From Cryptomeria japonica (taxonomy: Eukaryota > Streptophyta > Pinopsida > Cupressales > Cupressaceae): a DNA stretch of 64,000 bases. Shown here piece by piece: positions 1 to 12,062 of this stretch. Numbering within the stretch: position 1 is the stretch's first letter; every line of letters starts with the position of its first letter. The stretch is from NCBI RefSeq assembly GCF_030272615.1, contig NC_081406.1:477116900-477180899 (forward strand). The letters run 5' to 3'. The position numbers and the translations under genes were made by a program. The notes below the pieces were generated by a model that saw nothing but the letters and a program-made list of their open reading frames with translations, searched no databases and had not been told where the DNA came from.

Positions 1-1388
1 AAGTAAAGGTGTAACTGCGCAAAAATTCTACCCATCTCATATGTCTCTGATTCAACTTACTCTGACTGTTCAAATACTGCAAGGCTTGATGATTTGTATA
101 CAACACAAACTCCTTAGGTAACAAGTAATGTCTCCACTTATTCAAGGCTTGAACTATGGCATAAAACTCCTGATCATACACTGAATATCTCTTCCAGGTT
201 TTATTCAATTTCTCACTGAAATAAGCTACTTCTCTCCCTTCCTGACTCAAGATTGTTCCTATTGTTGTTCCACTTGCATCACAATCCACTTGAAATACTT
301 TATTAAAATCTGGTAAAGTCAACACAAGCTGCTTAGTCACTTTCTGCTTCAATAGTTCAAAACTTTTGTTTTCTTTGGTGATCCACTTGAATTCCTTCTT
401 ATCTCCTCTCATTGTCTCAGTCATAGGGTTACAAACTGAACTGAAATTTCTGATAAGCTTTCGATAAAAACTAGCCAATCCATGAAATGATCTTACCTCT
501 CTAATGATTTCTGGTGTAGACCACTCAGCAATCGCTTTTACTTTCTCAGGGCCCATCATCGAACCATCCTTAGATATCACAAATCTCAAATAGACTAACT
601 CATCTTTCATGAAAGTACACTTCTTGATATTTATCAACAACTTTTCTTTTCTCAACCTCTGCAAAACTTGTCTCAAATGCAACAAATGCTCCTTTTTTGT
701 CTTACTAAAAATAATAATGTCATCCAAATACACAATAACAAACTTACCCAAGAATTTCTTCAATACCTCATTCATCAGCCTCATGAAAGTACTCAGTGCA
801 TTAGTTAACCCAAAAGGCATCACCAACCATTCATACAATCCTTTATTTGTATTGAATGTTGTCTTCCACTCATCTTCTTTGATCCTGATCTGATGATATC
901 TACTCTTCAAATCTATCTTTGTAAATTATTTGATTCCACTTAAATAGTCTATTATGTCATCCATCCTAAGAAAAGGAAACTGATATTTCACTGTGATCTT
1001 GTTTATTGCTCTAGAATTAGTACACATTCTCCATTCTCCATTCTTTTTAGGTGCTAATATTGTTGGTACTACACAAGGGCTCAAACTTTCTCTGATCAAA
1101 CCTTTCTTCAACAACTCCTGCACTTATCTATTCAGTTCTTCATTCTCTGTCGATGTCATCCGGTGTGCAGCTTTGTTAGGAAAGCTAGCTCCAGGAACTA
1201 GGTCCATGCAATGACTAATACTTCTCATAGGTGGAAATCCATCAGGTACATTATCTGAAATGATGTCTTCATATTCTGTCAACAAATATTTTATCTCTTC
1301 TGTTTGTTCCTCTTCATGCTTTGGATTCTCAGTCTTCTTAGGAATTAAGGCAAAACACACATTCTCATGTCTCAATCCATCTAGGAAT
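1..1388 (-). pseudogene. G1 Ty3/gypsy pol: reverse transcriptase and RNase H (cut by window edge)
   Basis: Read right to left, this is the RT-RNase H part of a gypsy polyprotein, which copies element RNA into DNA and removes the RNA strand. RT opens with [20 protein letters not shown] near 1080-1020, followed by [14 protein letters not shown]. The catalytic YLDD is intact at about 719-731. The RNase H start, [11 protein letters not shown], lies near 270-295, and the frame is open to base 1. Two in-frame TAA codons (926-928, inside the motif before FTKIDLKS, and 1124-1126) break it. Translation that begins right of 1389 comes from the C1 LTR and does not belong here. The frame resumes at 10388 beyond the copia insertion. 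RT resembles that of G3. It is a gypsy pol of the chromovirus type, but I did not resolve the clade. Confidence 0.9.
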
Positions 1389-1393
1389 TTCCT

Positions 1394-3111
1394 TGTTGGC
1401 ATTGAGTTGTCATTGATGTCAACGGATATTGCAGGATATCGGTAGGATATGTTAACCTGGTATGAAGAAGGTTGAACCGGCATAAGGAAGATTAACATGA
1501 AGGCTTGTCAACTGGTATGAAGACGTGGACGACAAGCAGGTATTGAGAATGTCAGTGGCATCAATGGTAAGAGGTGATATGACATTGTGTGTTGGCATGA
1601 CAAGTTGTAACTGGTAAGAAGGTTGGCTCTGTTTGTTTGTGATAATGTTTGTAATGAAGAGGTGGAGTGACAAAGAGATCACAAACCAACGGAGGTGAAG
1701 TTGAGCTATCGGTGTAGTGTATGTTGTTGGATAGCAGCAGGAGAAGGTTTTACCGGTAAGGGTTTGTGCCGATATGAGGATTTGTTCAATTTTCAATTTT
1801 AAACCGACCCTGTGTCGGTGAGATGAGTGTATGACGATGTGATGCCATGTGGAGCTGAGCTAGCGATCAGGCAAAGGTCGGTGAAGTGTCCGTCGACATG
1901 GTTGTTGGAGCAGTTAGTCGATATTAAATGAAACAACCACAAATCACAGGTCGTTGACAAATTGGTGCAGCTCGAGGAAGAATGAACGACAAAGAAAGAT
2001 CAAGGAGTTGTTGGCGCCTGGATCGAAGCAAGGAAATCATATTGCAGGAGGACCTCGAGAAGGAAACAACTGGGTCATATATGTGTCAACAGATTTCAAG
2101 GCCGGAAATCAAGGTCGGGTTTTCTATTCTTGGCAAACATACTTTGGACAGATGGAAAACACGTGATGGCTTATCCCTCCAAAGCAGGCGTGTGATCCAA
2201 GGCGGATTAGATCATATTGGATGCAGATTTGGTCGGTATAAGGAAACCCTAGCCGACCTTTGTTTGAATTGGTTTTTAGCAGGAAAGCTTCATTTTAAAT
2301 ATGGTGACCTAAGACAGATAGTGTTGTTGTTGAAGGGAGAAGGAAAGTGTGAAATTGTTGTCTAAGAGCTGAAGAGATAAACACCTGAAGTGTTTGTGAG
2401 TGAAGATTGTACCAATAAGGAGAAGAAGGGTAAATCGGTGTAAGGAACAAATCGACATAGTGAGCATAGAACACAGATGCGACAAATTGAAAGAAGCAAA
2501 ACCTGATAAAGAGTGATCGAGTGTGAATTGAATTCAACAGAACAAAGGGAGAGAATATTTAGCCAAGTTAGAACCAGAAGAAAGGCTAAGTTGCAGTGTG
2601 TGTTGAGTTAACACAAACCGATAAGATAGAAATTGGTAGCGCAAAGATTTGAAGAGTTGCAAAACTTCATTTGTAGCGGGGATCTCATTTGTATATCTAA
2701 GTTTTCATATTGTTATTCACTAAGTAGGTGCTTAGTGTAGGGGTTGTAGCTCCTTTAGGTTGTAGCCTATAAATTGTGTAGGGGTTGGTACTCCTTTGAG
2801 TTGGTGCTCTAAAATTTGTAATCAGATCTTTTCATTGTGAGGCTGGATTGGAGCAGAAGATCTCCAATAGCTATTCTCACCAAGGTTTTTCCCACATTGG
2901 TTTTTCTTCGTACATCTGGTGTTATGTGTTGCATCTTCATGTGTGTGTTGTATTAATCTTTTAGTTATTTCTCCTACATACCTTGTTTGCATTGCTTTGG
3001 TAACTGGTCTGCATTTTGTGTATTTCATATTGAATTGGTATAGCTCTGATTAAGTAAAAATCATTTAAATCACTGATTCAGCCCCCTCTCAGTGATCCAT
3101 TGTGTCCAACA
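1394..3111 (+). repeat. C1 5' LTR
   Basis: This 1718-bp LTR supplies promoter and polyadenylation functions for C1. It begins TGTTGG and ends CCAACA, a short terminal inverted repeat. It matches 8631-10382 along its length. It is about 35 bp shorter because the right copy has an extra repeat of the GGTTGGTRCTCCTT type near 10030-10070. Confidence 0.93.
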
Positions 3112-3113
3112 AT

Positions 3114-3125
3114 TGATATCAGAGC
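3114..3125 (+). other. C1 primer-binding site, tRNA-iMet type
   Basis: TGATATCAGAGC starts three bases after the 5' LTR. It differs at one position from TGGTATCAGAGC, the usual plant copia PBS that pairs with initiator tRNA-Met. Confidence 0.8.
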
Positions 3126-3186
3126 CTAGGTACCCTATTTTGTCAAACCGTTCTCTAGCTTGGGGAGATCCTGTCAAATGTTCACA

Positions 3187-4243
3187 ATGGCAAGAAATGA
3201 ATCAACCTCCTCAAAAGCCCCTATGTTTGATGGTGTCAACTGTGCCTTTTGGAGTAGAAGAATGGAAACCTATTTGTCCTCTCTAGGTTGTGAATGGGTA
3301 TACAGTTCCTAATAATCCTTCTACTGATCCACATGCTAAGAAGGAATATGAGAATAATGTTAAGGGAAAAAATGTTATTCTTAGTGGGCTATATGATAAT
3401 GAGTTTGTTAAGGTCATGCACTGCTCATCTGCCAAAACAACTTGGGATAAGTTGCAAAAAATATTTGAAGGCGATGCTAAAGTCAAGGAAGTCAAGTTAC
3501 AGACATTGAGAGCACAACTTGAGGGTTTGAAGATGAGAGATGAAGAGAAGATTGTTAACTATCTCCAAAGGATTGATGAAACAACAAACACCATTAGAGG
3601 GCTTGGAGAAGAAATAAAAGATGAGGTGGTAGTGAAGAAAGTATTTAGATCCCTCACACCTAAGTATGATACAAAAGTTTCTCCAATAGAAAAAGCAAAA
3701 GATGTGAAAGTCTTTACAATGGATGAGTTGTATGGATCCCTAACTACTTATGAAATGAGGACTACCGATACTGAGGTTGTGAAGAAAGAAGTTGCATTCA
3801 AAACATCAAGAAAAGGAAAAGAAGAGTCTTCTCATGATGGAACCGGTGAAGACTCTGATGATATCATGGCCAACTTTGTCATAAGACTCAAGACGGGTTC
3901 AGGCAAATACAAAGGCAAGTTGCCCCTGAAATGTTTCAACTGTGGAAAGATTGGACATTTTGTTGTCAAATGTCCCTATGGTGATAAGAATGAAGATGAT
4001 CAATCAAGTGGTAGCAGATCATACAGTAAGGACACGAAAAACAATATCTACAGGCATGGTAGAAGAGGCAACCGGAAGCAGAATAGTCTTTACACGCATG
4101 AAAATGATACCACCGATGAGGAGAGTGTCTCAGATGACTGTTGCAGTGAAGATGAAGTCAGTACACCCCTTTTCATGGCCCAAGAGGTTCTGGTACTTGA
4201 AGAAGGAGAAGAGGAAGAGAAAGAAGGAGAAGTAGATCTTTAA
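3187..4243 (+). pseudogene. C1 gag (UBN2-type copia Gag with one CCHC knuckle)
   Basis: This is a copia Gag, which packages the element RNA. The natural start is the ATG at 3187, giving MARNESTSSKAPMFDGVN and then FWSRRMETYL, the usual plant copia Gag opening. The frame shifts by one near 3288 and continues from 3290 for about 317 codons. The body matches the UBN2/Gag-polypeptide family (KTTWDKLQKIFEGD, then LRAQLEGLKM and LTPKYDTKVS). A zinc knuckle, CFNCGKIGHFVVKC, lies at 3932-3973, followed by an acidic tail with a run of Glu. The stop is at 4241-4243. The next open stretch is in another frame, so gag and pol are no longer joined. Confidence 0.88.
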
Positions 4244-4301
4244 GTAGAGTTCATCAGTGCCTTGGAAGAGCTAAAGAAAACAAGGAAGAGATCTGAAGAA
4301 G

Positions 4302-5318
4302 GTGAAAAAGGTTGTAGCTGAAGAACAAGAGATGTTGGAGAAATTTCTTGAAGAGTCCAAGAAAACAATTGCAGATCTAAAACTTCAATTGGAAGAAGCC
4401 AAGAGGATCTGTGAAGTTACTAGCACCGGCTTGAGTAAAAAGGAGAAGGAGCATCAGAATCTAGAAGAAGAAATTGTCAAGCTCCAGAAGGAATTAGAGA
4501 AAAGAAAGGAAGAAATAAAAGTGAGAAGCAAATATGAAGGTAGCACTGAAGCTTTAGACAAGATGTTGAGAAAACATAAGCAATCTAAAGATATCGGTAG
4601 CTTAGGATTCGAAGAGGGTCAAAGTTCAAATAGAAAAGACACATCCAGTAAGGAGATACTGTTTACTTCTTCAAATGAAGGTGAAGAGAAGAAGACATTC
4701 ACGATAAGGAAAGATACCGGTAAGAAGACATATGAAAATGTTGCTAAGAACCGTCACACAAACAAGTATACACAATCAATGAACCACGGACCATACTCAA
4801 TGCACCGACATGCAGATCCAAGGAGAAATGCAAGAGATGATCATGAATGATTCACTAGAGTTAGCAGCATTAAAGGAAGACCCCTGGTGAGACAGTCATT
4901 TGCAGGACCAAGACAATCTAACTGGTATGTTCCAAACTTTCGTGGTTATTGTCACCAATCTAATTGGTTTGGTCATAGAATGGAAAATTGTAGGAGAATG
5001 AATGTAAGTCCTAGTCTTGAGAGTAGAAACTCATTTGCTGCATTACAAGGTACAAATGCCACATGTTATAATTGCAATGATTTTGGTCATAAGAGTTATG
5101 AGTGTAGGAGAAATATGCAGATGTCCTACAAGAATGTTTTGGATACATCTTTCAATGCTAATATAAAATGTTACAAGTGTCAAATTTTTGGTCACATAGC
5201 AAGGAATTGTAAGCTGGGAGCTGATGGAAAAAAGAAGACAATACCGGATCGGAAGATAGAGACTAAACCGGAATACAAGATGACAGAAGAAGAGAAGAAA
5301 GAAGAAAAACGGGTTTGA
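4302..5318 (+). pseudogene. C1 Gag-Pol linker: coiled coil plus three more zinc knuckles
   Basis: One frame, with a TGA at 4848-4850, spans this stretch. The first 180 codons are Glu/Lys-rich with heptad-like leucines (LEKFLEESKKTIADLKLQLE) and should form a coiled coil. After the stop come three knuckle-like motifs: a degenerate one with Ser for the second Cys (CHQSNWFGHRMENC), then CYNCNDFGHKSYEC and CYKCQIFGHIARNC. With the knuckle in gag this makes four. They probably bind nucleic acid. Extra knuckles after a coiled coil are known from some long plant copia Gag proteins, so the layout is not proof of novelty. Confidence 0.75.
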
Positions 5319-5351
5319 ATAGAGAAAGAGAAGAACAAGACAGAGTCAAGC

Positions 5352-5564
5352 TTGATTGTGCAAACGACTCTACATGCTGAAAGGAGGAATCTATGGGTAG
5401 TAGATAGTGGTTGCTCAAATCACATGACCGGAGATAAGAAAAAGTTCATCAAGCTTGATGATTGGAATGGTGGCTCTGTCCGATTTGGTGACAACTCTAT
5501 CAAAATTAAAGGTTGTGGTACATTGAATATAGATGGCAAGCTTAAGGCTCATGATGTGTACTAG
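5352..5564 (+). pseudogene. C1 aspartic protease
   Basis: This is the copia retropepsin that cleaves the polyprotein. LWVVDSGCSNHMTGD at about 5391 carries the catalytic DSG and the copia SNHMTG signature. It is followed by VRFGDNSIKIKGCGTL. A TAG follows HDVY, where family members read on into the pre-integrase domain. Confidence 0.88.
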
Positions 5565-6790
5565 GTGGAAGGACTAAAGCACAATTTGCTGAGTGTTAGT
5601 AAGATGTGTGACAAAGGGTACAAGTTCACATTTGACTCTACCGGTTGTCAGATAAGAAAGAAGAGTACTGATTAGGTTGTGGCAGAAGGAAAGAGAACAG
5701 ATGGTAATGTCTACAATCTGAAGGAATGCTTCGAGTCCCAATGCATGATGGTCCAGGTTGATGAAGCTAGTTGTGGCACCGAAGATTAGGCCATGTGAAC
5801 TTTGAAAATCTGGCGAAGATAAGCAAGAACTAGTATGTAAGAAACATTCCACAATTAACAAAACCAACAAGTACTTTTTGTGATGAATGTATCAAAGGCA
5901 AGAAAATCAAAGTAAGTTGCAAAACAAAAGAGTACAATACCTCAAGACCTTTGGAATTAGTGCATACAGATTTGTGTGGGACATCAAGGTCAAGGGCTCT
6001 GACCGGTGAGAGATACTTCATGTTATTCATTTATGACTACTCAAGGATGACTTGGGTGACATTCTTGCATGAAAAATCATAGGCATTTGAAAGATTCAAT
6101 ATTTTTAGAAGGATGGTTGAAAATGACAGTGGACACCAGTTAAAGTATTTAAGATTAGACTAGGGTGGAGAATATTCTTCAAATGAGTTTATTGACTACT
6201 ATGAGAAACATGGAATCTGGAGAAAGTATTCAGCTGCAAGAACACCACAACAAAATGGTGTGGCAGAAAGGAAGAATATGACAGTAAAGGAAGTGGCTAG
6301 AACAATGTTGAATGAGGCTAGCATACCAGATACATACTGGAAAGAAATAGTTCATACTATTGTCTATACTTTAAACCAAGTACAACTAAGAGTGAACAGT
6401 AGAATGACTCCTTATGAGTTATGGTACAACCGGAAACCATCACTCAAGCATTTTAGAGTGTTTGGAAGTAAGTGCTTCATCAAGAGAGATGTTGATGGAT
6501 TAGGAAGTTTTGATTCCAAGAGTGATGAAAGAATCTTCTTGGGTTACTCAACCAATAGAAAAGCTTACAAATGCTACAATAAGAAGTTGAGAAAAATGGT
6601 TGATAGTATAAATGTGAGAATAGATGAAGACCTACATAAGAAAGAATTTGCGTCGACACCCTATATTGATGTTTCAGATGATAAGCATGAAGATCAATCT
6701 GACAATGGACCAGTAGAAGAAGCACCAAGAAAGTACTCCAACCTTTTATGTGCAGAAGAACCATCCAAAAGCATAGATCATAGGAGATAA
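5565..6790 (+). pseudogene. C1 integrase
   Basis: Integrase inserts the cDNA. The pre-integrase zinc domain is visible as LWHRRLGHVNFENL and later CDECIKGKK (about 5770-5900). All three catalytic positions can be found: Asp in LVHTDLCGT, Asp in LRLD-stop-GGEYSS, and Glu in NGVAERKN near 6255. The C-terminal part reads ELWYNRKPSLKHFRVFGSKC and IFLGYSTNRKAYKCYN. Stops interrupt it (for example after ISKN, after HEKS, and within the second catalytic motif). From 6260 it is open for 176 codons. Confidence 0.88.
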
Positions 6791-6885
6791 AAATGAAGGT
6801 GTGCAGATCAAAAGGAGACTAGCTCGAAATGGTGAGCAGGTAAATTTCTACCTCATGACAGAATTAGAACCCAAAATTTTTTATG

Positions 6886-7590
6886 ATGATAGCAAAAGTG
6901 AGAAATGGTTAGATGCCATGGATGAAGAGTTGAAACAAATTGAGAAAAATCAAACATGAGAACTTGTTCCTAGACCGATAGACAAGAATGTCATAGGTAC
7001 CAAGTGGATCTACCGGAATAAGATGAATGAAGAAGGCAACATAATCCAACATAAAGCAAAGTTATTTTGCAAAGGATATGCTCAAGTGGAAGGTATTGAC
7101 TTCAAAGAAACCTTTGCTCTGGTTGCTAAGTTAAAGGTAATAAGAATGTTTTTAGCTTTCTGTGCTTATAAAGGATACAAGGTTTACCAAATGGATTTTA
7201 AATCTACATTTTTGAGTGGTAACCTTGAAGAAGAAGTGTATATGGAACAACTAGAAGGATAGCTATAACCTTGAAGAAGAAGTGTATATGGAAAAACCAG
7301 AAGGATATCTATCACATGATGATGAGAGTTTGAAGCAGGCCCCCAAAGCATGGTATTCTCGGTTAGACAAGTACTTGAAGGAACAAGGATTCTGGAAAGG
7401 GAATGCAGACAACAACCTATACATCAAGGTAAATGGAGACCATATGATCATAGTTGTGTATGTGGATGACATTATATTTGGTGGAGACAAGGACATCATG
7501 TGCAAAGAATTTGCATATCATATGAAGACAGAATTTGAGATGTCCATGCTAGGTGAGTTGTCCTATTTTCTTGGTTTGCAAACCTCATAG
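6886..7590 (+). pseudogene. C1 reverse transcriptase
   Basis: The domain starts around EKWLDAMDEELKQIEKNQT, has a TGA, and continues through GTKWIYRNKMNEEGNI. Catalytic QMDFKSTFLSG (about 7189) and YVDDIIFGG (about 7459) are both present. A 46-bp tandem duplication at 7221-7312 repeats the NLEEEVYME segment and introduces a TAG. Just after it, the usual LYGLKQAPRAWY block is shortened to ESLKQAPKAWY, so about ten residues are missing. The enzyme is broken in this copy. Confidence 0.9.
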
Positions 7591-8420
7591 CAGGAGAAAG
7601 GAATTTTCATCTCTCAAACCAAGTATGTTAAATATCTGTTGAAGAAGTTTCAAATGGAGGACAACAAACCGGTAAGTACTCCCATGGTTACCGGTTGTAA
7701 GTTGAGCAAACTAGATGAGTCACCAGAAGTTGAGCGAACATTGTATAGGTCTATGATTGGTAGTTTGTTATATCTAACAACATCTAGACCAGATATTGTA
7801 CAAGCTGTTTGCATGGTAGCAAGATTCCAAGTTGCTCCTAAACAGTCTCACCTAAATGCAGTCAGGAGAATCTTCAGGTATCTGCAAGGAACTATCAGTT
7901 ATGGCTTGTGGTATCCAAAGAATTGAGACTTCTCTTTGTAGGCTTATACTGATACAGATTGGGCAGGAAGTATTGATGACCGAAAAAGTACAAGTGGAGG
8001 TTCTTTCTACTTATTAGACCGGTTAGTATCATGGCACAACAAGAAGCAAGACTCAATGTCATTATCCACTACTGAGGCTGAATATATAGTTGTTGCTACA
8101 TGTTGTTCACAAGTGCTATGGATGAAGCAGACATTGAAGGACATACAGGTGGAGATACCAGATCCTATTCCAATCTGGTGTGATAACTCAAGTGCAATCA
8201 ACATCTCCAAGAATCTAGTAATGCACTGAAGAACAAAACACATTGCAATCAAGTATCACTTCTTGAGGGAGAAGGTAGCAGACAAGGAGGTCATTGTAGA
8301 ATATGTTCCAACTGGTGAGCAGATTGCTGACATTTACCAAGCCACTTCCTTTGGGCCCATTTGAGTACTTGAGACAAAAGATGGGAGTTGCCCCACCATC
8401 CAGAAGCATTTAAATGTGTA
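7591..8420 (+). pseudogene. C1 RNase H and C-terminus of Pol
   Basis: The frame continues from RT with YVKYLLKKFQMEDNKPVSTP and the TSRPDIVQAVCMVARF block. It then has the RNase H residues in AYTDTDWAGSIDDRKSTSGG, SLSTTEAEY and WCDNSSAI. A TGA replaces a residue in the terminal H-stop-RTKHI motif near 8228. Other stops occur near 7926 and 8340. The coding region ends before the purine tract at 8621. Confidence 0.85.
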
Positions 8421-8619
8421 GGAGGATGTATGGTTCAGGGGAAGTCAACATTTGTTACTATCTTATGACGCTTGAATCATGAAGCATGGACATAGGAGGA
8501 GAATGTGTCCTAACCGGATGTAGACTCAAGAGATATTATTGGTGTCAGACTAAGGTTCCCTTTGCCATTGCTGTCAAAGGGGGAGAGAAACTGGAACAAA
8601 TAATGATGATATCAATGCC

Positions 8620-8630
8620 GAAGGGGAGAT
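8620..8630 (+). other. C1 polypurine tract
   Basis: GAAGGGGAGAT lies directly before the 3' LTR, where the primer for plus-strand DNA synthesis is expected. Confidence 0.75.
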
Positions 8631-10382
8631 TGTTGGCATTGAGTTGTCATTGATGTCAACCAGTATTGCAGGCTACCAGTAGGATATGTCAACCCGGTAT
8701 GAAGAAGATTGAACCGGCATAAGGAAGATTAACATGAAGGATTGTCAATCGGTATGAAGACGTGGAAGTGAAGCAGGTATTGAGACTGTCAATGACATCA
8801 ATGGTAAGAGGTGATATGACGTTGTGTGTTGGCATGACAAGTTGTAACTAGTATGAAGATTGGTTGTTTGTTTGTGATAATATTTGTGATGAAGAGGTAG
8901 AGTGACAAAGAGATCACAAACCACCGGAGGTGAAGTTGAGCTACTGGTGTAGTGTATGTTGTTGAATAGCAACAGGAGAAGGTTTTACCGGTAAGGCTTT
9001 GTGTCGGTATGAGGATTTGTTGAATGTTCAAGTTTAAACCAACCCTATGTCGGTGAGCTGAGTGTATGCCGATGTGATGCCACCTGGAGCTGAGGTAGCA
9101 TGCATGAAGAGGTCGGTGAAGTGTCCATCGACATGGTTGTTGGAGTAGTTAGTCGACATTAAATGAAACAGCCACAAATCACGGGTTGATGACAGATTGG
9201 TGCGGCTGGAGGAAGAATGAACGATGGAGAAAGATCAAGGAGTTGTTGGCGCCTGGATCGAAGCAAGAAAATCAGATTGCAGGAGGACCTCGAGAAGGAA
9301 ACAACTGGGTCATATATGTGTCAATAGATTTCAAGGCCACAAATCAAGGTTGGGTTTGCTATTCTTGGCAAACATACTTTGGACAGATGAAAAACGTGTG
9401 ATGGCTTATCTCTCCAAAGCAGGTGTGTGATCCAAGGAGAATTAGATCAGATTGGATGCAGATTTGGTCAGTAGAAGGAAACGCTACCCGCCCTTTGTTT
9501 GAATTGGTTTTTAGCGGGAAAGCTTCAGTTTAAATATGGCGACCTAAGACAGATAGTGTCGCTACTGAAGGGAGAAGGACAATGTGAAATTGTTGTTTGA
9601 GAGCCAAAGAGATAAACACCTGAAGTGTTTGTGAGTGAAGATTGTACCGGTAAGGAGAAGCAGGGTAAACCGGTGTAAGGAACAAACTAGCAGAGTGAGC
9701 ATAGAACACAAAGGTGACAAACTGAAAGAAGCAGTACCTGATAAAGAGTGACCAATTGTGAGTTGAATTCAACAGAACAGAAGGAGAGAAGATTTAGCAG
9801 AGTTAGAACCAGTAGAAAGGCTAAGTTGCAGTGTGTGTTAAGTTAACACAAACCAGTAAGATAGAAACTGGTAGTGCAAAGCTTTGAAGGGTTGCAAAAC
9901 TTCATTTGCAACATGGATCTCATTTGTGTATCGAAGTTTTCATATTGTTATTCACTGAGTAGGTTCTTAGTGCAGGGGTTGTAGCTCCTTTAGGTTGTAG
10001 CCTATAAATTGTGTAAGGGTTGGTACTCCTTTGATTTGGTGCTCATAAATCAAGGGTTGGTGCTCCTTGGGTTGGTGCCCTAAAATTTGTAATCGGATAT
10101 TTTCATTGTGAGGCTGGATTGGAGAAGAAGATCTCCAATAGCTATTCTCACTGAGGTTTTTCCCACATTGGGTTTTCCTTATACATCTGGTGTTATGTGT
10201 TGCATCTTCATGTGTGTGTTGTATTAATCTTTTAGTCAATCCTCCTACACACCCCGTTTGCATTGCTTTGGTAGCCGGTCTACATTTTTTGTATTTCATA
10301 TTGAACCTGTGTAGCTCTGATTAAGTAAAAATCATTTAAATTACTGATTCACCCCCCTCTCAGTGATCCATTGTGTCCAACA
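8631..10382 (+). repeat. C1 3' LTR
   Basis: This 1752-bp copy of the LTR is flanked on its right by the TSD TTCCT at 10383-10387. It differs from the 5' LTR mainly by transitions and one tandem repeat of about 35 bp near 10030-10070. Confidence 0.93.
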
Positions 10383-10387
10383 TTCCT

Positions 10388-11005
10388 TCCATCCACTAAA
10401 CAGATTCTAGCATTCATGCAAACTTCACTATTCAAAGGTTCCTCCAAGGGCAACAAGGTTTGCTTCATCTCATTGGCCATAATAGTGTATGTATTCTTCC
10501 TCCTATCATGTATTACTTGTCTATCAAACCGCCAATGTCTACCTAACAAAAGATGATAAATATCCATAGGCATAATATCACACAAGACTTCATCATGATA
10601 ATTCCCAATTTTCAATTTCACCAAACATTTCTCACTTACTAACAACTTATATTCATACTGAATCCATGCTATCTTATAAGGTTTAGGATGTTTCAATTTT
10701 TCCAAATTCAACTTATTCACCATCTCTTCTGAAATAAGATCATCTGAACTACCACTATCAATAACAACTTTACATCACTTACCAGGATACCTTACATCTG
10801 ATCTTAAAAAAATTCTTCCTCTGCAAGGGCTCTTCATCTATCCTGGTATGACACAAAGATCTCCTCACCATCAATAGTTCTCCATCTTTTGGTTTATTAT
10901 CTGATCCGGTGGGGTTTTCTTCCACCACTGCTTCTCTTCCAGTATTCTCTCTTTTTACACTCGAAAGCACGATGTCCTTCTCCTCCACACTTATAGAAAG
11001 TTCCT
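10388..11005 (-). pseudogene. G1 zinc knuckle and aspartic protease
   Basis: Read right to left, a Gag-end knuckle appears as FYKCGGEGHRAFEC near 11000-10960, with the first Cys replaced by Phe. It is followed, after frame changes, by the protease core VVIDSGSSDDLIS near 10765-10735 (catalytic DSG intact) and then DIMPMDIYHLLLGRHWRFDR, the usual retropepsin end. The frame then runs into the C1 insertion and resumes at 1388. Frame changes and a TAA before the protease show decay. Confidence 0.85.
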
Positions 11006-11881
11006 CTAAATGTTCTCGTCTTGTCTTCCAAAATTCTCATTCCAGTAGCCATTTGGTTCTCTCCTCCGGTAGAAATTTATATCATATTTCCGGTATGAAT
11101 TACCTTCTTTGCTTACTTCCTTGTCCTTGTTATGATTTGTACAGGTTCCTCTACCTCTGGTATATCCTCTTCCTCTGAAAAATCTTCCACCTTTGTCCCT
11201 CTGCCTTTGCTCATGTCTTTTGTTTAGCTTCTCTTCAACCTTCAGGGCATATTGGTAAGCCTCTTCAACACTCTGTAATTTGATCAAACCGAGTTCATCT
11301 TGTATAGACACCTGTAATCCATTTACATATCTTGCAACTTGTTCAGCTTCATTATCAACATGTCCAGATCTGATATTCAACTTGTAAAATGCTTTGGTGT
11401 ACTCCTTCACACTAGATTCCTTCTGTCTCAAATTCTGCAACTTCTGGAACATATCCACTTGATAATCAACTGGCATAAATTTTGAATTCAACTTAGCAAC
11501 CATTTGATCCCATGGCTTGATCTTCTCTTTACCTCTCCTCTGTTTATCAACTTGGAAATGCTCCCACCAAAGAGATGCATGACCTTTCAACTGGGTACAG
11601 ACATAGTTCACCTTCCTTTCTTCTGCAGTGTTTTCAAAATCAAAATATTTCTCCATCTCCGAGATCCAATCCATCAATTCATTTGAATCCAACTTTCCAT
11701 CATATTTCGGTGGGGTAAAATAAGGTTTAGTATTCACCCTACTCAAAACCCTCAAAAACATTTCCTCATCTGGAACAACCGCCAGTGGGTTTACTTGTTT
11801 TGTCGAGGCTTCTTCTCCTTCATCTTCACTTACGTCTTCAATATGGCGGCCTCTTTTCTGGGTTGTCTCCACGACTTCCAA
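11006..11881 (-). pseudogene. G1 Gag
   Basis: This is a 291-codon gypsy Gag starting at the ATG at 11881, about 180 bp from the PBS. After an acidic N-terminus it has the retrotransposon gag domain (MDWISEMEKYFDFEN, LKGHASLWWEHFQVDK, FMPVDYQVDMFQKLQNLRQK, VARYVNGLQVSIQDELGL) and an Arg/Gly-rich tail (RFFRGRGYTRGRG) that leads into a knuckle in another frame. It closely resembles the G3 Gag, so G1 and G3 belong to the same gypsy lineage. The frame is intact, but the product is cut off from Pol. Confidence 0.88.
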
Positions 11882-12062
11882 CCAGGCTGCTATACCTCAC
11901 AATATTTCCATCACAGTAGGGTTTGCATTCCCACATGCTCCACCATTCCTAGTTCCTCTTCGTGTCATCTTTACACTAGTCCTCTATAGTTGCAGGTCAG
12001 ATCCGCAATTCACCACCCTACAACAAAATTCTCAGGACACACAACCTCCAGAACAAAAACTC

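Larger units (their letters stand above)
1394..10382 (+). mobile_element. C1: Ty1/copia LTR retrotransposon inserted in G1
   Basis: This is a full-length copia element with gag, protease, integrase, RT and RNase H in the Ty1/copia order. The LTRs are 1394-3111 and 8631-10382, both starting TGTTGGCATTGAG and ending TGTGTCCAACA. The 5-bp TSD TTCCT is exact (1389-1393 and 10383-10387) and lies within G1 pol, whose protein frame resumes on both sides. A tRNA-iMet-like PBS and a purine tract sit at the expected places. About nine differences in the first 110 bp of the two LTRs, many of them transitions, indicate an old insertion. The coding region has several stops and frameshifts, so the copy is not autonomous today. 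Confidence 0.95.

Noticed and set aside
1395-1498. N-terminal extension of the G1 RT frame
   Set aside because: These codons are C1 LTR sequence read through the insertion junction; the G1 protein continues at 10388.
1954-2365. Two overlapping plus-strand frames in the C1 LTR (and 9186-9430)
   Set aside because: They occur in both LTRs, are broken differently in each and have no domain; most likely chance.
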